A model generated the notes under the pieces. That model worked only from the letters and a program-made list of their open reading frames with translations, ran no database searches and was not told where the DNA came from. Of a DNA stretch of 19,813 nt, positions 14,757 to 19,813 are shown piece after piece. The first letter of the stretch is position 1, and every line of letters begins with the position of its first letter. The position numbers and the translations under genes were made by a program. The stretch is from CAZTDU01 sp050248795 (GTDB lineage Bacteria > Pseudomonadota > Gammaproteobacteria > Burkholderiales > SG8-39), in contig JBFWRS010000056.1 in the NCBI GenBank assembly GCA_050248795.1, positions 1 to 19,813 on the forward strand. Direction: 5' to 3'.

Positions 14757-14780
14757 ATCATATCTATCCACACGTGTCAA
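14757..14780 (-). promoter_or_regulatory. Possible xseA promoter overlapped by a DnaA-box-like site
   Basis: On the minus strand a perfect TTGACA (14780-14775) is followed by TATGAT (14762-14757). The 12-bp spacer is shorter than ideal, so the pairing is uncertain. Between them lies TGTGGATAG (14772-14764), one base off the DnaA consensus. A transcript from here would reach GTG 14729 after a leader of roughly 20 nt. Confidence 0.3.
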
Positions 14781-14963
14781 TGAATCGGCCAGGCGCGCGC
14801 GTGAATTCCGTACGGATGCCGATTCTTATCCATAAGCTTCTGTTTCCGGGAACAAATCGCCCGCCTTTTTTTTGATCGACCCCAAGGGCGAATGCCATTT
14901 GGCCCGGCCTTTGCCGGCTCTCCAAAGACAATCCACAAACTTATCCACAGCTTTTGTGGATAA
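14764..14963. promoter_or_regulatory. Cluster of DnaA-box-like 9-mers, including a perfect inverted pair
   Basis: Five sites resembling the DnaA box TTATCCACA lie within 200 bp of the divergent xseA/exbB intergenic region: CTATCCACA (14764-14772), TTATCCATA (14826-14834), CAATCCACA (14929-14937), a perfect TTATCCACA (14941-14949) and a perfect inverted TGTGGATAA (14955-14963). The two perfect copies form a stem of 10 bp with a 5-nt loop (14940-14964). A T8 tract lies at 14866-14873. There is no gene in this roughly 300-bp stretch. It may be a DnaA-controlled promoter region, a DnaA-titration site or an origin; the usual oriC neighbours (dnaA, dnaN, gyrB, rpmH) are absent. Confidence 0.5.
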
Positions 14964-14993
14964 GGGCGCGGGCATACCGGGCGAACGCTATTC

Positions 14994-15002
14994 TGATACA
15001 GT
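14994..15002 (+). promoter_or_regulatory. Possible extended -10 promoter of the exbB operon
   Basis: TGATACAGT fits an extended -10 (TG-N-TACAGT, four of six core matches) about 30 bp before the exbB start. No good -35 element lies upstream, which is common for extended -10 promoters. The perfect DnaA-box pair lies about 45-65 bp upstream of the expected transcript start. Confidence 0.25.
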
Positions 15003-15031
15003 TCGGCGAGAAAAAATTCGCGAGGAATGCG

Positions 15032-15661
15032 TTGTTAGCCATCATCCAAGCAGCCGGCTGGCCCATCTGGCCGCTCCTTCTTGCCTCGGTCGTCGCCGTG
15101 GCGCTGATCATCGAGCGCTTCGTCACCCTGCGCGATGCCAAGATCATCCCGCCTGAACTGCTCGACCAGGTGCTGCAGGTCTACCAGCGCCAGGGCATCA
15201 ACGAAGAAGTGCTGAACAAGCTGGCGCAGGATTCCCCGCTCGGCCAGGTGCTTGCCGCGGGCCTGCGCAACTACAAGGGCTCGCGCTACGTCATGAAGGA
15301 CGCCATCGAGGAGGCCGGCCGCGCGGTCGCGCACAACCTGGAGCGCTTCCTCACCACGCTGGGGACGATTGCGACGGCGGCGCCGCTGCTCGGCCTGTTC
15401 GGCACGGTGATCGGCATGATCGAGATCTTCGGCTCGCAGTCCCCCGGCGGCACCAACCCGCAGCAGCTCGCGTACGGCATCTCGATCGCGCTCTATAACG
15501 CCGCGTTCGGCATCGGCATCGCGATCCCGTCGCTGATCTTCTACCGCCACTTCAAGAACAAGGTCGACGGCTTCGTCGTGCAGATGGAGCAGGCGGCCGC
15601 ACGGCTTGTGGACATCGTGCATGGCGAGCGCATGCCGGGCCAGTCGCCGCAGCAGGGCTAG
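15032..15661 (+). CDS. exbB: ExbB/TolQ/MotA-family proton channel protein
   Basis: This is a 209-residue protein with three membrane spans: AAGWPIWPLLLASVVAVALIIERF near the N-terminus, then TLGTIATAAPLLGLFGTVIGMIEIFGSQ in pieces, then YGISIALYNAAFGIGIAIPSLIFYRHF. The TAAPLLGLFGTVIGMI segment is the MotA/TolQ/ExbB signature. With ExbD it should form the proton-driven motor that powers TonB-dependent uptake, or a Tol-like function. I chose TTG 15032, preceded by GAGGAA, which gives the normal family N-terminus LLAIIQAAGW; a longer form would start without a ribosome binding site. It is the first gene of the exbB-exbD-lpxK operon. Confidence 0.92.
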   Translation: MLAIIQAAGWPIWPLLLASVVAVALIIERFVTLRDAKIIPPELLDQVLQVYQRQGINEEVLNKLAQDSPLGQVLAAGLRNYKGSRYVMKDAIEEAGRAVAHNLERFLTTLGTIATAAPLLGLFGTVIGMIEIFGSQSPGGTNPQQLAYGISIALYNAAFGIGIAIPSLIFYRHFKNKVDGFVVQMEQAAARLVDIVHGERMPGQSPQQG

Positions 15662-15670
15662 GACGGCAGC

Positions 15671-16087
15671 TTGGACTTCCGCAGGGGCAAGGGCCGGGAA
15701 GAGATCGAGATAAACCTCGTTCCCTTCATCGATGTGCTGATGGTGATCCTGATCTTCCTGATGATCACCACGACCTACTCCAAGTACACCGAACTGCAGA
15801 TCAACCTGCCCACGGCGGACGCCGAGCGGCAACTCGAGCGCCCCAATGAGGTCAGTGTGCTGGTCAATGCGCAGGGACAGTACGTGGTAAACAAGACGCC
15901 GGTGAGCTTTGCCTCGATCGAGCAGTTCGCGGCGGAGCTCAGGCGCGCGGGCGAGGGCACGAAGGACCCGATCGTCATCATCAGCGCCGATGCGCAGTCC
16001 ACGCACCAGTCGGTGGTGCGCGTCATGGAGGCCGCGCGCCTGGCCGGCCTCACCCAGATAACCTTCACCACGCAGTCGACCAAGTAG
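15671..16087 (+). CDS. exbD: ExbD/TolR-family biopolymer transport protein
   Basis: This is a 138-residue protein. It starts with a short basic cytoplasmic segment, then the single membrane span INLVPFIDVLMVILIFLMITTTY carrying the conserved Asp of the proton path (FIDVLMV). A periplasmic domain follows (LQINLPTADAE, then NKTPVSFASIEQF, and IVIISADAQSTHQSVVRVMEAARLAGLTQITFTT). This is the standard ExbD/TolR layout and length. The start is TTG 15671, 9 nt after the exbB stop, with AGGACGG upstream. It works with the preceding ExbB. The gene ends 2 nt before the likely lpxK start. Confidence 0.95.
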   Translation: MDFRRGKGREEIEINLVPFIDVLMVILIFLMITTTYSKYTELQINLPTADAERQLERPNEVSVLVNAQGQYVVNKTPVSFASIEQFAAELRRAGEGTKDPIVIISADAQSTHQSVVRVMEAARLAGLTQITFTTQSTK

Positions 16088-16089
16088 TC

Positions 16090-17076
16090 CTGCAGTCCCT
16101 CGCCAAGCACTGGTACCGCCGCACCGCGCTGGCACTGGCGCTGTGGCCGGCGAGCGTGGCGTTCCGCGCAATCGTATGCTTGCGCCGCGCCGCCTACCGG
16201 CTGCGCATCCTGTCCAGTCACCGCGCATCCGTGCCGGTCATCGTGGTGGGGAACATCGTCGCCGGGGGCAGTGGCAAGACGCCGCTGGTGCTGTGGATCG
16301 CCGAATTCCTCAAGCGCAAGGGCTGGAATCCGGCGATCGTGTCGCGAGGCTACGGCGTGAAGATCGACGCGCCGCGAGCGGCGACGATCCTTTCCGAGGC
16401 TGTCGAGGTGGGCGACGAGCCCGCGCTGCTGGCGCGACGCAGCGGCTGCCCGGTATGGGTCGGTCCGGACCGCGTGCGGGTGATCGAGGCGCTCCAGGCA
16501 GGCAATCCCGAGGTCGATGTCGTTATCCTGGACGACGGGCTGCAGCACTACCGTCTCAGGCGTGACATCGAGATCGCGGTGGTGGACGCGCGAGGGTTCG
16601 GCAACGGCTTCATGCTGCCCGCAGGCCCGCTGCGCGAGCCACCGTCTCGGCTGCGCTCGGTCGATGCGGTGGTCGCGCATGGCGTCGACGCACCAGGCTT
16701 TCGCATGTCGCTCAAGGGCACGCTGCTGCGCCGCCTCGCCGATTCGAGCGACCGCAGGGAGCTGGCCGCGTTCAAGGGGCAGAAGATGCACGCGGTGGCC
16801 GGAATCGGCGACCCGCGGCGGTTCTTCCTGCTGCTCGGCCGCGCCGGCATAGAAGTAATTCCGCATGCGTTTCCCGACCACCATCCGCTGAAGCCGGAGG
16901 AACTCGCCTTCGGTGACGGGCGCGCCGTGGTGATGACGGAGAAGGACGCGGTAAAATTGCGCGGCGTTCCTGCAGGCGACTGGTGGGTGTTGCCGGTGCA
17001 CGTCGATATCGATCCCGCGTTCGGCGAATGGCTGCTCGGCAGGCTGGCCGCGCTCGGGAACAAGCGAAGGGAGTAG
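16090..17076 (+). CDS. lpxK: Tetraacyldisaccharide 4'-kinase LpxK
   Basis: LpxK phosphorylates the 4' position of the lipid A disaccharide at the inner membrane, using ATP. Visible family marks are an N-terminal membrane helix (TALALALWPASVAFRAIV), the P-loop VPVIVVGNIVAGGSGKTPLVLW, VSRGYGVK, VGDEPALLARR, VVILDDGLQHYRLRRDIEI, DARGFGNGFMLPAGPLREP, SVDAVVAHG and VMTEKDAVKLR. Only CTG 16090 gives an N-terminus like other LpxK proteins; the next start, GTG 16156, would remove about 20 residues including most of the membrane helix. I therefore annotate from CTG, with the caveat that this is a rare start codon (328 residues). It lies directly downstream of exbD, as in many betaproteobacteria. Confidence 0.93.
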   Translation: MQSLAKHWYRRTALALALWPASVAFRAIVCLRRAAYRLRILSSHRASVPVIVVGNIVAGGSGKTPLVLWIAEFLKRKGWNPAIVSRGYGVKIDAPRAATILSEAVEVGDEPALLARRSGCPVWVGPDRVRVIEALQAGNPEVDVVILDDGLQHYRLRRDIEIAVVDARGFGNGFMLPAGPLREPPSRLRSVDAVVAHGVDAPGFRMSLKGTLLRRLADSSDRRELAAFKGQKMHAVAGIGDPRRFFLLLGRAGIEVIPHAFPDHHPLKPEELAFGDGRAVVMTEKDAVKLRGVPAGDWWVLPVHVDIDPAFGEWLLGRLAALGNKRRE

Positions 17077-17078
17077 GC

Positions 17079-17270
17079 ATGAGCGCGGTCGACCCAAAGC
17101 TGCTCGAGATCCTGGTGTGCCCGTTGTGCAAGGGGCCGCTGGTATACCGCAAGGATGCCGACGAGCTGATATGCAAGCCGGACCGGCTGGCGTACCCGGT
17201 TCGCGACGGCATCCCGGTGATGCTGGAAGACGACGCGCGCAAGCTGCCGCCGGAAGAAGAAGTCGACTGA
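17079..17270 (+). CDS. Trm112/YcaR-family small zinc-ribbon-like protein
   Basis: This is a 63-residue protein: LLEILVCPLCKGPLVYRKDADELIC then AYPVRDGIPVMLEDDAR. The CPLC pair, the third Cys in ELIC and the AYPVRDGIPVML block are the usual signature of the bacterial YcaR/Trm112-like family. Its biochemical role in bacteria is not established. The ATG at 17079 follows GAAGGGAG, 2 nt after the lpxK stop, and it sits between lpxK and kdsB as in many Gram-negative genomes. Confidence 0.93.
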   Translation: MSAVDPKLLEILVCPLCKGPLVYRKDADELICKPDRLAYPVRDGIPVMLEDDARKLPPEEEVD

Positions 17271-17277
17271 CACCGCC

Positions 17278-17855
17278 GTGCTGAACTTCACGGTCCTGGT
17301 GCCGGCGCGATACGCGTCGACACGTTTCCCCGGCAAGCCGCTCGCCGACATCGGCGGCAAACCGATGGTGGTGCGCGTGTGCGAGCGCGCGGCGGCCAGC
17401 GGCGCCGCGCAGGTAGCGGTAGCCACCGACGACGAGCGCATCGCCGCTGTAGTGCGCGCCGCCGGATTCCTGGCTCTGATAACCCGCACCGATCACGCCT
17501 CGGGCACCGACCGCCTGGCGGAGGCGGCGTCGCAGCTTGGCCTTGCGCCCGAGGCGATCGTCGTCAACGTGCAGGGCGACGAGCCCCTGATCGATCCGGC
17601 GCTGATCCGCAGCGTGGCGGACGCGCTGGCCGCAGACCCGGACGCGAGCATGTCCACCGCCTGCCACGCGATCCACGATGCCGCCGCGCGGGACAATCCG
17701 AACGTCGTCAAGGTGGTGCTGGATGCGCGCGGACACGCGCTCTATTTCAGCCGTGCGTCCATCCCGTATCCGCGCGCCGCTCCGGCGGTCGCGTACCGGC
17801 ATCTGGGCATCTACGGCTATCGCGCCGGCTTCCTGGCGCTGTATTCGACGCTGGC
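17278..17855 (+). CDS. kdsB: CMP-KDO synthetase KdsB, 3' part lost in assembly gap
   Basis: KdsB activates KDO as CMP-KDO for lipopolysaccharide core synthesis. The 192 visible residues cover about three quarters of the protein (E. coli KdsB has 248). They contain VLVPARYASTRFPGKPLADIGGKPMV (nucleotide-binding start), ATDDERIA, TDHASGTDRLAEA, VVNVQGDEPLIDP, NPNVVKVVLDARGHALYFSRASIPYPR and YRHLGIYGYRAGFL. The start is GTG 17278, 7 nt after the preceding stop. The reading frame runs into 100 N at 17856; the codons after the gap belong to a different protein, so the C-terminus is missing, not fused. There is no sign of a biological truncation. Confidence 0.95.
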
Positions 17856-17955
17856 NNNNNNNNNNNNNNNNNNNNNNNNNNNNNNNNNNNNNNNNNNNNN
17901 NNNNNNNNNNNNNNNNNNNNNNNNNNNNNNNNNNNNNNNNNNNNNNNNNNNNNNN
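17856..17955. other. Assembly gap of 100 N
   Basis: Exactly 100 N separate kdsB from the tail of adk. A fixed 100-base run is the usual placeholder for unknown length. About 55 kdsB codons and 155 adk codons are missing by comparison with family lengths, so the real gap is probably about 650-700 bp. Confidence 0.97.
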
Positions 17956-18147
17956 CAGCGCGACGACGACAAGGCCGCTACCGTCAAGCAGCGGCTCGAG
18001 ATCTACCACGCGCAGACGCAACCCCTGCTCGCCTGGTATGACGCCTGGGCCGCCAGCGGCGATCCGGCGGCGCCGCGGCACTGCCGCATCCCCGGATCGG
18101 GGTCGGTGGAGGATATCCGCGATCAGGTGGTCGCCGCGCTTCGCTAA
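17956..18147 (+). CDS. adk: Adenylate kinase, C-terminal fragment
   Basis: The 63 residues after the gap read QRDDDKAATVKQRLEIYHAQTQPLL and end GSGSVEDIRDQVVAAL. This is the end of adenylate kinase (ATP + AMP to 2 ADP): the 'RxDD..ATVxxRLxxYHxQTxPL' stretch carries the arginine region after the LID domain. It is unlike any KdsB C-terminus. The frame happens to be continuous with kdsB across the N run, which gives a false fusion of 289 codons. adk following kdsB is a common gene order, so about 155 residues plus the start presumably lie in the gap. The stop is TAA 18145-18147. Confidence 0.92.
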   Translation, partial: QRDDDKAATVKQRLEIYHAQTQPLLAWYDAWAASGDPAAPRHCRIPGSGSVEDIRDQVVAALR

Positions 18148-18152
18148 GCTGC

Positions 18153-18191
18153 TAAAATCACGCGCTTTTCAGCCGCCCGCGTCGGGCGGCT
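18153..18191 (+). promoter_or_regulatory. adk-hppA intergenic: TAAAAT box and 9-bp hairpin
   Basis: The 65-bp gap before hppA holds TAAAAT (18153-18158), a fair -10 hexamer with no clear -35, followed by a hairpin with arms AGCCGCCCG (18171-18179) and CGGGCGGCT (18183-18191) and a 3-nt loop. No T-tract follows the hairpin, so it may be a leader structure of the hppA message or a partial stop for adk transcription. AAAGGGGAG (18198-18206) is the hppA ribosome binding site. Confidence 0.35.
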
Positions 18192-18212
18192 CGCTGCAAA
18201 GGGGAGTACATC

Positions 18213-19813
18213 ATGTCCGCAGGTCTCATATTCGCGCTGGTCTGCGCGGTCCTCGCCATCGTCTATGGCGCCGTGTCCATCAAGTGGATCCTGTCCAAGC
18301 CCGCGGGCAACGAGCGCATGCGCGAGATCGCCGACGCGATCCAGCAGGGCGCCACCGCGTACCTGTGGCGCCAGTACAAGACCATCGCCTATGTCGGTGG
18401 TGCGCTGTTCCTGGTCATCGGTTTCGTGCCGCAACTGGGCTGGACCACGGCCTTCGGCTTTCTGATCGGTGCGGTGCTGTCGGGGCTGTCGGGGATCATC
18501 GGCATGAACGTGTCGGTGCGCGCGAACGTGCGCACCGCCGAGGCGGCGCGCAGCGGTTTGCAGGAGGCGCTCGACGTGGCCTTCCGCGGCGGCGCGATCA
18601 CCGGTTTGCTGGTGGTCGGCCTCGGCCTGCTGGGCGTCGCCGGGTTCTTTGCCTTCCTGCATGCCAACGCCATCGACAAGAGCAACCTTGCGCACCTGAT
18701 CCATCCGCTGGTCGGCCTGGGCTTCGGCGGCTCGCTGATATCGATTTTCGCGCGACTGGGCGGCGGCATCTTCACCAAGGGAGCTGACGTCGGCGCGGAC
18801 CTGGTCGGCAAGGTCGAGGCTGGGATTCCCGAAGACGATCCGCGCAACCCGGCGGTGATCGCCGACAACGTCGGCGACAACGTCGGCGACTGCGCCGGCA
18901 TGGCGGCGGACCTGTTCGAAACCTACGCGGTGACGATCGTCGCCACGATGCTGCTCGGGGCGCTGATGGTGAAGACGACCTCCGCCGCGGCGCTCATCTA
19001 CCCGCTCGCGATCGGCGGCTTCGCCATCATCGCTTCGATCGTCGGCACCTGGTTCGTGAAGACGAAGTCGACCGACAAGAACGTGATGCCGGCGCTCTAC
19101 CGCGGGCTCGCGTGGGCGGGCGGGCTGGCGCTGATCGCGTTCTGGCCGATCACGCAATGGATCATGGGCGACGTGCTCGCCACCGTGCCGTTCGAGATCG
19201 CAGGCGAAAACAGGATGATCGGCGTCGGCCACCTGTACGGCACCGCAGTGATCGGCATCGCGCTCACCGGCTTCATGGTCTGGATCACCGAGTACTACAC
19301 CGGCACCCAGTTCAAGCCGGTGCAGCACGTCGCGCAGGCGTCCACCACGGGGCACGCGACCAACATCATCGCCGGCATCGGCGTGTCGATGAAGTCCACC
19401 GCGTGGCCGGTACTCGCCGTGTGCGTCGCGATCTACGCCAGCTACGCGCTCGCAGGCCTGTACGGCATCGCGATCGCGGCAACCTCGATGCTGTCGATGG
19501 CTGGCATCATCGTCGCGCTGGACGCCTACGGACCGATCACCGACAACGCGGGCGGCATTGCCGAGATGGCGAACCTGCCGGAGTCGGTGCGCGCCATCAC
19601 CGACCCGCTGGACGCGGTGGGCAATACCACCAAGGCGGTGACCAAGGGCTACGCCATCGGCTCGGCCGGCCTCGCGGCGCTGGTGCTGTTCGCGGACTAC
19701 ACGCACGCCCTGGAGGCCGCGGGGAAAACGCTGACCTTCGACATCTCGAACCCGATGGTGGTGATCGGGCTGCTGATCGGCGGCATGGTGCCCTACCTCT
19801 TCGGCGCCATGGC
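18213..19813 (+). CDS. hppA: Membrane-bound H+-translocating pyrophosphatase, K+-independent type (3' truncated)
   Basis: The 533 visible residues belong to the membrane pyrophosphatase family (usually about 670-690 residues), which couples PPi hydrolysis to ion pumping. The catalytic region has DVGADLVGKVEAGIPEDDPRN (from Asp192) and DNVGDNVGDCAGMAADLFE (from Asp218), both invariant PPi/Mg sites. Residues 470-479 read GNTTKAVTKG: Lys474 and Thr477 occupy the positions that are Ala and Gly in K+-dependent enzymes, so this is a K+-independent, presumably H+-pumping form like that of Rhodospirillum rubrum. The ATG at 18213 follows AAAGGGGAG. The gene runs off the window end without a stop. It probably has its own promoter in the gap after adk. 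Confidence 0.96.
   Translation, partial: MSAGLIFALVCAVLAIVYGAVSIKWILSKPAGNERMREIADAIQQGATAYLWRQYKTIAYVGGALFLVIGFVPQLGWTTAFGFLIGAVLSGLSGIIGMNVSVRANVRTAEAARSGLQEALDVAFRGGAITGLLVVGLGLLGVAGFFAFLHANAIDKSNLAHLIHPLVGLGFGGSLISIFARLGGGIFTKGADVGADLVGKVEAGIPEDDPRNPAVIADNVGDNVGDCAGMAADLFETYAVTIVATMLLGALMVKTTSAAALIYPLAIGGFAIIASIVGTWFVKTKSTDKNVMPALYRGLAWAGGLALIAFWPITQWIMGDVLATVPFEIAGENRMIGVGHLYGTAVIGIALTGFMVWITEYYTGTQFKPVQHVAQASTTGHATNIIAGIGVSMKSTAWPVLAVCVAIYASYALAGLYGIAIAATSMLSMAGIIVALDAYGPITDNAGGIAEMANLPESVRAITDPLDAVGNTTKAVTKGYAIGSAGLAALVLFADYTHALEAAGKTLTFDISNPMVVIGLLIGGMVPYLFGAM

Noticed and set aside
14940..14964. CTTATCCACA-GCTTT-TGTGGATAAG read as an intrinsic terminator.
   Set aside because: No T-tract follows it and no gene ends nearby on either strand; the arms are exact DnaA boxes, which explains the symmetry better.
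18864..18892. Direct repeat GACAACGTCGGC inside hppA.
   Set aside because: It encodes the conserved DNVGDNVGD pyrophosphate-binding motif, which is repetitive at protein level in the whole family.
1..19813. CRISPR arrays, tRNA or rRNA genes, insertion sequences, integrases or phage genes.
   Set aside because: I found no spaced repeats, no cloverleaf-like segments in the short intergenic gaps, and no transposase or integrase motifs on either strand.

Overview
The window is a GC-rich chromosomal segment of a proteobacterium, most probably a betaproteobacterium. That inference rests on the tripartite tricarboxylate (Tct/Bug) transporter, the exbB-exbD-lpxK-Trm112-kdsB-adk gene order, a PduO adenosyltransferase beside an ECF sigma factor, and an R. 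rubrum-type membrane pyrophosphatase. It looks like a draft or metagenome scaffold: a run of exactly 100 N (17856-17955) interrupts it, and both ends are cut inside genes.

Layout. (1) 3-179: 3' end of a cyclic-nucleotide-binding-domain protein. (2) 261-7127, + strand: a very tight seven-gene operon (junctions -8, -4, +2, +1, -17 and -4 nt). Its genes are the arsenosugar radical SAM enzyme ArsS, a degenerate metallophosphoesterase-like protein, a VTT membrane domain fused to an FAD/NAD(P) disulfide oxidoreductase, an exported DUF547 protein, the TIGR04283 and TIGR04282 transferases, and an exported DUF3047 protein. I read it as an arsenosugar-type (organoarsenical) biosynthesis and handling cluster; no arsM methyltransferase is visible. 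(3) 7105-7713, - strand: an SGNH-hydrolase lipoprotein, convergent with the operon. (4) 7800-10756, + strand: tctB-tctA-tctC, a solute transporter. (5) 10797-13500, - strand: five tightly coupled genes, transcribed in the order PduO cobalamin adenosyltransferase, ECF sigma factor, RskA-type anti-sigma factor, single-domain response regulator, RidA-like protein. (6) 13533-14729, - strand: xseA. (7) 14730-15031: a divergent intergenic region holding a cluster of DnaA-box-like sites, including a perfect inverted pair. (8) 15032-18147, + strand: exbB, exbD, lpxK, Trm112-like, kdsB (cut by the gap) and the 3' end of adk (after the gap), i.e. energy transduction plus lipid A/KDO synthesis. (9) 18213 to the end: a K+-independent H+-pumping pyrophosphatase, hppA, truncated by the window edge.

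The parts most worth a second look are: the arsenosugar operon with its unexplained members (metallophosphoesterase-like protein lacking motif I, VTT-oxidoreductase fusion, DUF547, DUF3047); the DnaA-box cluster between xseA and exbB; the B12 adenosyltransferase/ECF/anti-sigma/response-regulator/RidA operon; and the assembly gap, which creates a false kdsB-adk fusion reading frame.
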